Positions 1 to 7,921 are shown, counted from the stretch's first letter. The stretch: 18,641 nt of DNA from an uncultured Rhodospirillales bacterium (GCA_913053795.1 CAJXGZ010000011.1:1-18641); one strand, 5' to 3'. The notes: generated from the letters alone by a model not told the origin. Translations and numbers: made by a program.

Positions 1-87
1 GACCTGAAAGAAAACTACCTTACCAGTCAGGAACGCCTGAGTTCTGAGACCATGGAACGCTTGATTACCCCGATGATTGGATTTTAG
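1..87 (+). CDS. C-terminal end of an unidentified protein (5' end outside window)
   Basis: Frame 1 is open from the first base to a TAG at 85-87 and gives 28 residues ending ERLITPMIGF. The stop lies three bases before the ATG of the radical SAM gene, so the two genes are probably co-transcribed. The fragment is too short to assign. The ending, a helix with acidic and basic residues followed by a Gly-aromatic terminus, vaguely recalls sulfotransferase C-termini, but this is only a weak impression. Confidence 0.5.
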   Translation, partial: DLKENYLTSQERLSSETMERLITPMIGF

Positions 88-90
88 GGG

Positions 91-1278
91 ATGAAAAAAT
101 TTATCTGCAAGCATCCCTGGGCTCACTTTGAGGTCAACAACCCCAACGGCGATGTCACCATGTGCTGTGACAACAACACCGTTCTCGGCAACATCAATGA
201 CGGCGGTCTGGAGAAGGTCTGGAATGGACAGGGGTATCGGAAAATGCGCCGCCGCATGTGCCGGGAAGGGGCTCATGCCTTTTGTCCTCTGACATGTCCG
301 GTTCTAAATGGGAGAAAAGCCTATCAAAATCTTGACTGGTACAAGGATCTCGATCCACAGAGCGCAGCCTATAAGAATGCCGAGATTAACGAACGGGAAC
401 TGGCGGAAGGCAAGGAGACGCTTCAATCCCTTCCTCGCTGGATGCGCTTTACCTATTCCTACCATTGCAATCTCGACTGCTATCACTGTTATCAGCGGAA
501 AGAGGCAACTCAGAACACTAAGCTTTCAACGTCATTCCTGGAAGAAATCAAGACACACGCCGATTTGTTCCAGGTGATTTTTCCTTTTGGCGGGGAGCCG
601 TTTCTCTATAAGCCAGTCATTGATATGCTCAAAAACCTGAAAACTGCCCAGGGGTGTCGATTTTTCTTTGTTACCAACGCTACCCTGATAACCGAGAGCA
701 CCATAAACGCTTTGCGGCGACGCAACCTCGGCCTGATTGCGGTTTCTCTCGACGGCGCCACTGAAAAAACTTTCAACGCACTTCGGGTTCGGGGGCGTAA
801 GGCTGACTGGGGTCAGGTTCTTGCAAATTTACAAAGACTCAGTGAACTAAAGAAGGAGAAGGATTTTCAGTTCACGATGAGTATGACTGTCAATACTCAG
901 AACTGCAACGAGATCGAAGCCTTTGTGGGACTCGTCATCACTTACGACGCAGAGCCGCTTTTAATGCTGGTGTCGAATCCTTATGAGACTCATGCCTTTC
1001 AGAAACATTATCTGTCGTTCACGAAGGAGCAGTTCTCCTCCATAGCCGGCCAGATCGAACTTAGTCTGAAAAAAGTGCAGGGTCGCAACATGCGGGAAGC
1101 GGAAATTTCTCTCATTCAACTGCGTGACCAGCTTTTGCGCCATCGGCTCGGGGAAAACCAGCCGTGGATATATATGGGAAAAACCTTGGCACGGCGACTT
1201 TTCCGGCATCTTCCCGAATTCGCGCAGCGCCAGCTCAAGTCGATCATTCAGCAACTTCGCCGAAAGGCGCTATTTTGA
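91..1278 (+). CDS. Radical SAM protein with an N-terminal SPASM-like cysteine cluster
   Basis: This 395-residue protein has the canonical radical SAM triad CX3CX2C at Cys126, Cys130 and Cys133 (CNLDCYHC), which would bind the 4Fe-4S cluster that cleaves S-adenosylmethionine. A GGEP motif at 167-170 contacts the SAM amino group in this family. Before the core there are six further cysteines (C6, C25, C26, C57, C65, C69) in a SPASM/Twitch-like pattern, probably for an auxiliary cluster. SPASM domains usually follow the core, so the order here is reversed. The substrate is unknown; such proteins in glycan loci are often loosely called SPASM/radical SAM enzymes. The ATG is three bases after the previous stop, with a TAGGGG directly in front, too close for an ideal ribosome site, so coupling is likely. 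The first cysteine at residue 6 supports this start. Base composition looks less GC-rich than genes further right. No signal peptide or membrane segment is seen; the protein is expected to be cytoplasmic. Confidence 0.85.
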   Translation: MKKFICKHPWAHFEVNNPNGDVTMCCDNNTVLGNINDGGLEKVWNGQGYRKMRRRMCREGAHAFCPLTCPVLNGRKAYQNLDWYKDLDPQSAAYKNAEINERELAEGKETLQSLPRWMRFTYSYHCNLDCYHCYQRKEATQNTKLSTSFLEEIKTHADLFQVIFPFGGEPFLYKPVIDMLKNLKTAQGCRFFFVTNATLITESTINALRRRNLGLIAVSLDGATEKTFNALRVRGRKADWGQVLANLQRLSELKKEKDFQFTMSMTVNTQNCNEIEAFVGLVITYDAEPLLMLVSNPYETHAFQKHYLSFTKEQFSSIAGQIELSLKKVQGRNMREAEISLIQLRDQLLRHRLGENQPWIYMGKTLARRLFRHLPEFAQRQLKSIIQQLRRKALF

Positions 1279-1309
1279 CCTTCACCGGCAGCCTAAGGAA
1301 GCGGCCGCT

Positions 1310-1800
1310 CCCGCCATGGGTCCCAAGTACCATTCATTGCCCCGGGGAAAGGAAAGTTCAATCCTGCTCGGCGGCGGGACCGTCCATGACTGTATGGACA
1401 TTGGTTTCAACCGCAGTGACCTGGACTTCTATCTGCCGGCCGTCCAAGAAGAGGTCAAGGCCGCCAGCGTGAAGGTCCACCATATGGGCTTCTACGAGAG
1501 TTGGGTCAGTCAGGACAAATACTATTATGCGGTCGGGAACTGCGGCTTCAAGCCCAATTAGGTTCGTTCCGAAGGCGCCTTCTCAAAATACTCCGGACTT
1601 GATGACAAGACCGATGGTTTCCATTATTACACCACCTACATCAAATTTGGGATTGGCCGGGCCAGCTACAAGGTCGCCCAGGAAATCCGCCACAAGTTCA
1701 TCGCCCGTGAGGAATGTGTAGCGCTGGTTCATCGCTATGACGGGGAGTTCCCCAATCTGTATTTTCAATGATTTCCTGGAATACATCGCCATCGACGAGG
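1310..1800 (+). pseudogene. C-terminal remnant of a WbpG/PseA-type N-acetyl sugar amidotransferase
   Basis: Frame 2 encodes family-like segments: GGGTVHDCMDIGFNRSDLDF, then HHMGFYESWV, then after an in-frame TAG (1559-1561) GFHYYTTYIKFGIGRA and VALVHRYDGEFPNLYFQ. A TGA at 1769-1771 ends this frame, and a +1 shift restores DFLEYIAIDEG to about 1800. These match, from memory, the C-terminal half of ATP-dependent N-acetyl sugar amidotransferases, which use ammonia from HisH/HisF-like partners to convert a sugar acetamido group to an acetamidino group. The N-terminal PP-loop half (SGGKDS) is absent, and there is no start or ribosome site. One nonsense codon, one frameshift and a missing half make this a dead gene. 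It runs straight into an antisense heparinase-like remnant at about 1800. No HisH/HisF-like partner lies in the window. Confidence 0.8.
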
Positions 1801-2018
1801 GCGCGGCTTCGCTTGGCGCGGGGAACGTCGCCGACGGCGTCTCAATTTCGAGCGGGGCGACGCCGTTCAGATAGGGTGGTCGGTGGGCGTTGAAGGCGGG
1901 TTCGCCCGGCCAGCGCCCCAACAGCCTGCCGACGAGCAGCGCCGCAACACCGGGTCGGATATAATCTGGCGCGCTTTTCGGTTAAGCGGCGAAATCACTT
2001 CGCACAGTATCCTTTCAT
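1800..2018 (-). pseudogene. N-terminal remnant of a second heparinase II/III-like gene
   Basis: On the minus strand, beginning near an ATG at 2016-2018, one frame reads LNRKARQIISDPVLR. A shift of frame then gives LLVGRLLGRWPGEPAFNAHR followed by PPYLNGVAPL and ETPSATFPAPSEAAPS. The intact heparinase-like protein at 14032-15690 has RRKARRVLDDPVLR, then LIGRALGRNPG, then AAHRPPYLEGLAP at the same relative positions. The fragment is therefore a diverged paralogue of the first 70-80 residues of that protein, not a recent copy. It has at least one frameshift, and the ATG itself is out of frame with the recognisable part. Everything after that segment is lost where it meets the amidotransferase remnant. 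No product is expected. Confidence 0.7.
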
Positions 2019-2086
2019 CGTTGCGCCATATCCGTTATTTTTCGACCGCGCCGGGAACGCGGGATGATAGTGTTATTAAAAAGACC

Positions 2087-2236
2087 ATGAATGAACAGAG
2101 ATCGAAACTGTTTCCGGCGATGATTGGCGCCCTGTGGTGCCTTGCCGTCATCGGTTCCTATTACGTCTATAACTTCGGTTACTATCGGGAGAAGTTATCC
2201 GTCTTCGGCAATTTTTTCCTCAAATTCCTCAACTGA
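2087..2236 (+). CDS. 49-residue single-helix membrane protein, function unknown
   Basis: The short frame starts at ATG 2087 and ends with TGA 2234-2236, three bases before the ATG of the next gene. The product has a basic, polar N-terminus (MNEQRSKL), one clear hydrophobic helix around residues 9-27 (MIGALWCLAVIGSYYVYNF) and an aromatic and basic tail, so it should sit in the inner membrane with a short cytoplasmic N-terminus. The longer reading in the same frame from 1883 covers the antisense of the heparinase-like remnant and is not credible. The tight spacing suggests translational coupling to, and perhaps a partner role for, the GT-C-like protein that follows. I do not recognise a family. 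There is no strong Shine-Dalgarno sequence before the ATG. Confidence 0.55.
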   Translation: MNEQRSKLFPAMIGALWCLAVIGSYYVYNFGYYREKLSVFGNFFLKFLN

Positions 2237-2239
2237 GTG

Positions 2240-4165
2240 ATGACCAGCCTTCTTTTCGTCTTTGTCTTCGTGGCCGTCATGATCGGTCTCGGCCGCCCCG
2301 TCGTTCTGTGGCTCGATGGCGGGAAAAGGCTGAACGAGGGAGAACGCCTCGCCTTTTCCTACGCCCTGGGCTGTCTGGCGGTCTTTTACGGCGTTTTCAT
2401 CATCGTCCCCTATCGGTTTGACGGCGTCACCATGTGGGGCCTGGCCCTGGTTTTATCGGCCCTCGCCATACCCGGCCTGATGCGCATGCCTTGGTCACTA
2501 TACGTGCGCGCCGCCAAATCAGAGACCGCGGCTTCGCTCGGTGATCGTTGGACCGGCGCCTTGTGGCTGACGGCGGGCCTTATTACCGCGAGCGTCATCA
2601 TCCAGGGCATGGCGCCGCCGAACGATTACGACAGCCTGATGTACCATCTGACGCTGCCGCTCTACGATCTGAAATCCGGACACTCGGCCATCCCCTGGGA
2701 CCGGGCCATTCCGCAAATACTTTTGCCGTCGCTTGGCGGCAATCTATCGCGGTTCGCCCTGGCCACCATGAACGCCGGCGTCGCCCAAATGCTCCATGGC
2801 ATGCTCGGCGCCCTGGCCGCCCTGGCGGCGGCGTTGATTACAAATCGCCTGGGTTTCAACAAGCGAACGGCGATTACGGCGGCGATCTTTTTCCTGGTTT
2901 TCCGCGCCGTCGTCTGGGAGATGGCGACGGTCGAGGTCGAGCCCCTGCTGGCGGCCTTCTCCGGTTTGGCGCTTCTCGCTTATCTGATCTGGCGTGAAAA
3001 CGACGCCGGGCCGGGGCTGATGGCCCTGTTCGGCCTGATGATCGGCGGCGCGACCCTGACCAAGATGCTCGGCTTTCCCATCGCCCTGTCGTTCTCCGGG
3101 CTGTTTATTTACGATTTGGCCGTCAAGCGGCGTTCCTTTCTGGCGCTTTCAACAGGGCCCCTGGTGGCCCTTGGCGTTTATGCCCCCCAGGCCGTCAAAA
3201 GCATGCTTGCCTACGGCAATCCCCTGATGCCTTTGTTCAACAATATTTTTAATCCGGGAGCCCCGGTTTTTTTTAAAGGGACCGAATTGACCTACGGGAC
3301 GGGACGCGGATTGCTGGATTTGTTGAGCGCGCCTTGGAATATGTTCGTCCTGCCCATGTATTATTTCGACGGGATGGTCGCCGGCGCGCCTTATCTGCTG
3401 GCGTTCGCGCCGCTGGTGTTGATCGACCGGGATAAGGCCAGGCGTTGGCTGCCGGCGCTTTCTTTCGTCGCGATCTTCATGCTTTTCTGGTTCTGGATGC
3501 TTTCCCAGCAGGTCCGGTTCATTATACCGATAGTCCCGGTTCTGGCGGGAGTGGCGGCGGCGGGTTGCGCCGTGATGTGGCGGGCCGTCAAAGACATGCC
3601 GGTCTTGAAGGTTATCTTCGTGGCCGTGCTTCTGGTGCTCGGCCTTAACCAGGCCCTGTTTGTCGGCATTTATGGGATGATCCGCCTGCCCGTGGCTTTA
3701 GGTCTCGTCGATAACGCCGCCTACCTTGGAAAGACGCCGACCATGAACGGCAGTTTTTACAAGGTCTGTTCCTATATAAAAGAACGGCTCAAGCCCGGCG
3801 AAAAATACTTCTCGATGATCCAGCCCCATTCCTATTATTGCCCGCAGACCTCGGCGGTTCGTATCTATTTCCCGGATGAAGCCAAGTGGTGGATGAAGTC
3901 GAAAACGCCCCCCGCCATGTCCCTCGATGAATTTAGGGCCAGGGCGAAAAAGGCCGATTTCAAGTTTTTCCTCGTGCCTCGGATGTACGAGAACAAGCGC
4001 AATCGGACGGCCCACCCGGTCATGGAAAAGATAGACTTGGCCGCCATCCGGTCGGGCGCTTACGTCGGCCGCGCCATCAAGAACCTCAAACCCTTGATCG
4101 AGAGCCGTTTCGCCGCGGTCTACGACGGCGAGGCGGTGATCGAAGCCTTGCGCCGGATGCGCTAG
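2240..4165 (+). CDS. Multi-spanning GT-C/GT39-like glycosyltransferase (putative)
   Basis: This 641-residue protein is very hydrophobic, with roughly ten or more predicted helices in the first 480 residues and a soluble C-terminal domain from about 500 to the end. After the third or fourth helix it carries PPNDYDSLMYHLTLP (about 126-140), an acidic-aromatic loop typical of GT-C type enzymes that use polyprenyl-phosphate sugars at the periplasmic face, where an Asp is the likely catalytic residue. The truncated protein at 16763 has the matching PPADADSLAYHFALP, so the two are paralogues. A GTG at 2237 directly precedes ATG 2240; the ATG is preferred, but there is no ribosome site, which implies coupling to the 49-residue gene upstream. 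Its TAG stop (4163-4165) overlaps the stop of the minus-strand methyltransferase remnant in a shared CTAG. Activity and substrate are inferred. Confidence 0.75.
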   Translation: MTSLLFVFVFVAVMIGLGRPVVLWLDGGKRLNEGERLAFSYALGCLAVFYGVFIIVPYRFDGVTMWGLALVLSALAIPGLMRMPWSLYVRAAKSETAASLGDRWTGALWLTAGLITASVIIQGMAPPNDYDSLMYHLTLPLYDLKSGHSAIPWDRAIPQILLPSLGGNLSRFALATMNAGVAQMLHGMLGALAALAAALITNRLGFNKRTAITAAIFFLVFRAVVWEMATVEVEPLLAAFSGLALLAYLIWRENDAGPGLMALFGLMIGGATLTKMLGFPIALSFSGLFIYDLAVKRRSFLALSTGPLVALGVYAPQAVKSMLAYGNPLMPLFNNIFNPGAPVFFKGTELTYGTGRGLLDLLSAPWNMFVLPMYYFDGMVAGAPYLLAFAPLVLIDRDKARRWLPALSFVAIFMLFWFWMLSQQVRFIIPIVPVLAGVAAAGCAVMWRAVKDMPVLKVIFVAVLLVLGLNQALFVGIYGMIRLPVALGLVDNAAYLGKTPTMNGSFYKVCSYIKERLKPGEKYFSMIQPHSYYCPQTSAVRIYFPDEAKWWMKSKTPPAMSLDEFRARAKKADFKFFLVPRMYENKRNRTAHPVMEKIDLAAIRSGAYVGRAIKNLKPLIESRFAAVYDGEAVIEALRRMR

Positions 4166-4470
4166 TTATCGCCTTTTTCCAACATCACCAGACGATGCAG
4201 GTTGACCCGTCGCGGCACGTAGAACGGCGGCCGGTCGGTGTAACGGTAGCGGAGCCAGGGGCAAATTTCGTCAACGAGGATTTTATCTCCATCACGCCAG
4301 GGATAATCCACGAAACGCGACGCCGTGCCGTCCGGAAGCCTCTTTTCTTCGTTGTTGCAGCAATAAAAGGCCGTCTCGCGCCGGGGACAGCCGCGCATCA
4401 GATCGAAGTAACTGGCGGTGACGGGCGGGTCCATTTCCATCATCGACTGGATGTTGATGGCCAGGGACAG
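4162..4470 (-). pseudogene. C-terminal remnant of a putative sugar O-methyltransferase
   Basis: The minus frame ending at 4162 reads, from about 4470, LAINIQSMMEMDPPVTASYF, then FYCCNNEEKRLPDGTASRF, VDYPWRDGDKILVDEICPW and PRRVNLHRLVMLEKGDN. The pattern CCNxEEKxLPDGTxSRFxDYPW followed by DEICPW and a terminal HRL is what I recall for the end of the putative sugar O-methyltransferase family found in glycan loci, which would methylate a sugar hydroxyl using SAM. Only about 100 residues remain; the SAM-binding Rossmann half is missing. The frame stays open to 4638, but that extension is the antisense of the neighbouring plus-strand gene. The fragment is thus cut at about 4470-4485, where the plus-strand glycosyltransferase begins. 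No internal stop is seen, so the loss may be recent. Confidence 0.65.
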
Positions 4471-4488
4471 GGGAACTATCGTCGTTTC

Positions 4489-6030
4489 ATGCGGGCCTAT
4501 GAACACTTCCCCACCACGGAGCCGTGGATAGAAAAATATTTCGAATTCGACGACGCCGGGAGGAAATTCGACCGATACGAACGGGCCTACAAACACCTGG
4601 TGTGTAACTTCGTCAACTACCTCCCTTTTTTCGCCCATACCATTGAAACCATATTTCTGAAAAATCCGGAAAATTGTCCCCTCATTATGGGGGTATCGCC
4701 GGAACTTCTCGGCGTTTACCTATATCGGGTGGGGAAGCCTCCTCAAGAGATAACAAAACTTGGAAGCCCTCCCCGTTGGCTGGTGAATACCCTATTGACG
4801 GCGTGTCTTCTTTTTTTTGTTCCTTATTGGATATTGGTCCGGACGAGACTTCGCGCCCCTGAACCGGAAACAATTTTTATGGGCTTTGATTTCTCGCGCG
4901 ATACGGTACGCGAGAAGGTCTTATGGGAGGAACTGTTCGACGCGCCACAGCCAAACATTATCTTTTTCCGCAACCGCTTACACCAGAAGATCTACGGCGA
5001 TCAGTTGAAGAAATGGCGAACCATGCATGTTGAGTCCGGGCGCTTCGGTCCGGCCCAGTCCCTGTCGTCCCTTTGGCTGGCCGTTCGCGATATCGTTTTT
5101 CTTGCCTGGCGGGGTCGTAATCTGACGTCGGGAGTTTTTTGGAACCTGATCAAAACGCCCTATCGGCGGATCATGTACAGAAGTTTGTTCAACCGGTTCC
5201 GGTGCCGGAATTTTTGGGCCAAGGATGACTATAACACCGAGCACATTATACGTTCGCAGGAACTGCGGCGGATCGGCGGTCGCCACTTCGGCCGCCTTCA
5301 TGGTCTGCCCGCCTATCCTGTTCGCACCGCTCAATACGCATATTTGGATTTGGACGTCTATTACACCTTCGGAAACGACTTTCGGCGTTACTACGAGAAA
5401 TCCTGGCCAGAAAAAATGAAAGTCAAGGCCGTAGGAAGCTACGGCATGTCACGGGAACAGCTTTGGCGGCTGAAAACTCCTCGCGAAAAAAACATCGTGG
5501 TGTTTCTGAGTGATTCTTTTCAGACCGAAAAGGTTATTTATTCGGTGCGGGATATCGCCACGGCATTTCCGGATCGCAAGGTTTTCATCAAGCCCAGAAT
5601 GGAGAACATGGGCGGCTGGGTGGAACGCCTGCCAAAAATGCTCGATGGAGCGTCTGAAAACCTCATCATTTTCGACTGCCAAGCAGAGAAGGCCATGTTT
5701 TGGGGAAATTATATCATAAGCGATCCCTCTACCCTCGTGGTTGAGGGGATTCAATATGGACATTATACGTTTACTTTCGTATTGGACGACCGCTGGCGGG
5801 GGCTATATTTCGAGGGATTCCCGGACCTCTGCCTGCATTCGGCGGAAGAGACCATTGAGCGGATACGCGCCATAGAAAACGGTAGCTGGGTTTACCCGAG
5901 GGAATCATTTGCCGACCTGGTGGACCTTTCCAAACGCATCGTTTGGGACGTGGTGCGCAATGATGTCGGGCTGGCATCCAGGGAAAAAACCAATTTACCG
6001 CATTTGGCCTTTGTGCCGGAATCCCGATGA
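4489..6030 (+). CDS. GT-B-like surface polysaccharide biosynthesis protein, 5' end probably lost
   Basis: From ATG 4489 the frame gives 513 residues. There is one hydrophobic segment at about 98-117 (LLTACLLFFVPYWILV). The C-terminal half is soluble and resembles capsule/CDP-glycerol-transferase-like GT-B proteins: IVVFLSDSFQTEKVIYSVRD, FIKPRMENM, and YIISDPSTLVVEGIQYG, a nucleotide-sugar binding style segment. Further N-terminal motifs include IMGVSPELLGVYLYRVG. The same frame is open to 4195, but the first hundred residues of that reading are only the antisense of the methyltransferase remnant. No Shine-Dalgarno sequence precedes 4489, and the join at about 4470-4485 suggests the true N-terminus was removed. 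It ends in ATGA (6027-6030), shared with a mini-ORF leading to the ABC exporter. Whether it is still active is uncertain. It looks less GC-rich than the downstream genes. Confidence 0.65.
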   Translation: MRAYEHFPTTEPWIEKYFEFDDAGRKFDRYERAYKHLVCNFVNYLPFFAHTIETIFLKNPENCPLIMGVSPELLGVYLYRVGKPPQEITKLGSPPRWLVNTLLTACLLFFVPYWILVRTRLRAPEPETIFMGFDFSRDTVREKVLWEELFDAPQPNIIFFRNRLHQKIYGDQLKKWRTMHVESGRFGPAQSLSSLWLAVRDIVFLAWRGRNLTSGVFWNLIKTPYRRIMYRSLFNRFRCRNFWAKDDYNTEHIIRSQELRRIGGRHFGRLHGLPAYPVRTAQYAYLDLDVYYTFGNDFRRYYEKSWPEKMKVKAVGSYGMSREQLWRLKTPREKNIVVFLSDSFQTEKVIYSVRDIATAFPDRKVFIKPRMENMGGWVERLPKMLDGASENLIIFDCQAEKAMFWGNYIISDPSTLVVEGIQYGHYTFTFVLDDRWRGLYFEGFPDLCLHSAEETIERIRAIENGSWVYPRESFADLVDLSKRIVWDVVRNDVGLASREKTNLPHLAFVPESR

Positions 6031-6107
6031 GAAATTTCGACGTTAAAACACCGCATCCCCGGACCGCCATCGCCAGCGCCCGGACCCTTGAAACGGCGCG
6101 CGCATGA
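6027..6107 (+). CDS. 26-codon mini-ORF bridging two genes through ATGA overlaps
   Basis: An ATG at 6027 overlaps the TGA (6028-6030) of the glycosyltransferase gene, and the frame stops at TGA 6105-6107, overlapping the ATG (6104-6106) of the ABC exporter. The peptide begins MRNFDVKTPHPRTAIASA and is basic and not hydrophobic. No ribosome site is visible before ATG 6104, so ribosomes terminating on this mini-ORF could re-initiate on the exporter. It may serve only as a translational bridge, or the double overlap may be chance. No homologue is recognised. Confidence 0.3.
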   Translation: MRNFDVKTPHPRTAIASARTLETARA

Positions 6108-7921
6108 CCCTGAAAGAACAGATCGTAAAGAGCTTTTCGCTCCTCGGTGAGCGGGAGAGATGGCGAGGTTTGATCGTCTTCGCCCTGATTTTGATCACCT
6201 CGGCCTTCGAAGCCCTTGGCATCGGGCTTGTGTTTCCCCTGATCAAAATGGTGGTGGACCCTCAAATAGTGCGCCAGAACGAGACATTGCGGGCTCTTTA
6301 TGAAGGTTTCGGGTTTTCCAGCGAACGCACCTTCATCATCGCCGTCGTGATCGTGATGGTCGCCGTAACTATCGTCAAGAACCTGGTTGCGGCCCTCAAC
6401 ATGTATGTCCAGTTCGACTTTACCCGCCGCAATGAGTTGCTTGCCAGCAAACGGCTGTTCCGCACCTACCTGGAAATGCCTTATCTGGCCGTGGCGCGGC
6501 GCAACTCCGCGGAATTCGTGGCCAACATCTACCGCTCGGTAAGCATCGTCTTCGAGAGCACCGTGCTCGCCGTAATCCAGCTCGTCTCCGAGCTGCTCGT
6601 GGTTACGGCAGTCCTGTTTATCCTGCTCGCCATCTCGCCGACCAGCACCCTGGCGGTGGCGGGCCTGTTCGTCCTTGGCGTGGGAAGTTTCTATTTTGCT
6701 ATTTCGGGACGTTTCTCGGAACTCGGTTCGCGCAACATCAAGATGACGCGGGCCACCCTCAAGGCGCTTCAGGAGTGCTTTGGCGGCGCAAAGGAGATTC
6801 GCGCCCACGGCCGCTCTTCCTTTTTCGTGGCGCACTTTGCCGACATCCAGAACAAGAACTTGAACGTTTATTTCAGTTATAGCCTTTTGACCCAATTGCC
6901 GCGTCTGGCCCTGGAAGGCGTGACCGTGATCGCGCTTTTGGCGGTGATGCTGTTTATCATGCTCCAGGAAAAGGCGGTCGCCGACTTGATGGCGTTGCTT
7001 GGCCTTTACGCCGTGGCCGCGTTCAGGCTCATGCCCTCGGCGACAAAGGTTTTGTTCCTGCTTGGCAAGCTGCGCAACAGCAGGGCGCATGTGGAAAAAG
7101 TGCTGGCCAGTCTGGAGCCATATCCCGAATTCATCAATGAACCCGTTGACTTAGAGGCGGCGGCTGAGGTCGATCTGGCGGGCGATATATTGATCGAGAA
7201 CGTGGCCTTCGCCTACGTTCCGGATCAGACGGTCCTCAGCGGAATAGACCTTACCATCCATCGGGGTGAATCCGTGGCCTTCGTCGGCGCTTCCGGGTCG
7301 GGCAAGACGACCTTGGCGGATATCGTCCTCGGCCTGCTCTCCCCGACCGAGGGACGGGTCACGGTTAACGGCCACGATATCGCCGCCAACAAGCGCCAGT
7401 GGGCGCACCGTGTCGGATACGTTCCCCAGTCCATCTCGCTGACCGATGATACCCTGCGCCGCAATATCGCTTTTGGATACCACGACGAGGAAATCGATGA
7501 CCAAGCCGTCAGGCGGGCCATTCGCCTCGCCAGCCTGGACGGAGTGGTGGCGAAGCTTCCCGCGGGCCTGGACACCACAATCGGCGAGGACGGCGTTACC
7601 TTTTCCGGCGGCCAGCGTCAACGCATCGGCATCGCCAGGGCGCTTTACCATAACCCGGATTTTCTCATCCTCGACGAGGCCACGGCGGCCCTCGACAACA
7701 AGACCGAGCGTGAAGTCGCCGACGCCATCCAAGGTCTGGCCGGAACGGTAACTTTGATCATCATCGCCCACCGCTTGAGCACCGTGAGCGGCTGCGACCG
7801 AATAGTGTTCCTCAAAGAAGGGCGGATTGACGGCATCGACACCTTCCCGAAACTGGCTGCCGGCAACGCCGATTTTTCCCGTCTGGTGGAGCTGGCCGAC
7901 ATGAAGGTCGGCAAAGGCTGA
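6104..7921 (+). CDS. PglK/MsbA-type ABC exporter, probable lipid-linked glycan flippase
   Basis: This 605-residue half-transporter has an N-terminal transmembrane domain (about 20-330) with six predicted helices and a C-terminal nucleotide-binding domain. ATPase motifs are complete: Walker A GASGSGKTT at 395-403 with Lys401, Q-loop Gln442 (YVPQS), signature FSGGQ at 500-504, Walker B LILDEA at 521-526 with catalytic Glu525, and the H-loop His556. It would work as a homodimer in the inner membrane. In glycan loci such exporters (PglK is the known case) flip polyprenyl-diphosphate glycans from the cytoplasm to the periplasm. It sits between two GT-B-like genes, which fits that role and may replace Wzx. 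Lipid A (MsbA-like) or other substrates are possible. Its ATG overlaps the end of the mini-ORF; no good Shine-Dalgarno sequence is seen. The next gene follows after 14 bases. Confidence 0.9.
   Translation: MTLKEQIVKSFSLLGERERWRGLIVFALILITSAFEALGIGLVFPLIKMVVDPQIVRQNETLRALYEGFGFSSERTFIIAVVIVMVAVTIVKNLVAALNMYVQFDFTRRNELLASKRLFRTYLEMPYLAVARRNSAEFVANIYRSVSIVFESTVLAVIQLVSELLVVTAVLFILLAISPTSTLAVAGLFVLGVGSFYFAISGRFSELGSRNIKMTRATLKALQECFGGAKEIRAHGRSSFFVAHFADIQNKNLNVYFSYSLLTQLPRLALEGVTVIALLAVMLFIMLQEKAVADLMALLGLYAVAAFRLMPSATKVLFLLGKLRNSRAHVEKVLASLEPYPEFINEPVDLEAAAEVDLAGDILIENVAFAYVPDQTVLSGIDLTIHRGESVAFVGASGSGKTTLADIVLGLLSPTEGRVTVNGHDIAANKRQWAHRVGYVPQSISLTDDTLRRNIAFGYHDEEIDDQAVRRAIRLASLDGVVAKLPAGLDTTIGEDGVTFSGGQRQRIGIARALYHNPDFLILDEATAALDNKTEREVADAIQGLAGTVTLIIIAHRLSTVSGCDRIVFLKEGRIDGIDTFPKLAAGNADFSRLVELADMKVGKG

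Noticed and set aside
1372..1402. Inverted repeat GTCCAT...ATGGAC as a possible hairpin or operator
   Set aside because: Six-base arms inside the amidotransferase-derived coding sequence, with no link to a promoter; expected by chance.
1559..1561. Readthrough or recoded TAG in the amidotransferase remnant
   Set aside because: The gene also lacks its N-terminal half and has a frameshift downstream, so decay explains the stop better than recoding.
4195..4488. N-terminal extension of the 4489 glycosyltransferase
   Set aside because: This stretch is the antisense of recognisable sugar O-methyltransferase sequence; the extension looks like random Arg/Gly/His-rich translation.
5771..7090. Long minus-strand open frame of 439 codons
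   Set aside because: It covers the end of the glycosyltransferase and the transmembrane half of the ABC exporter, both with clear family motifs on the plus strand; the minus product is His/Gln/Asp-rich without motifs.
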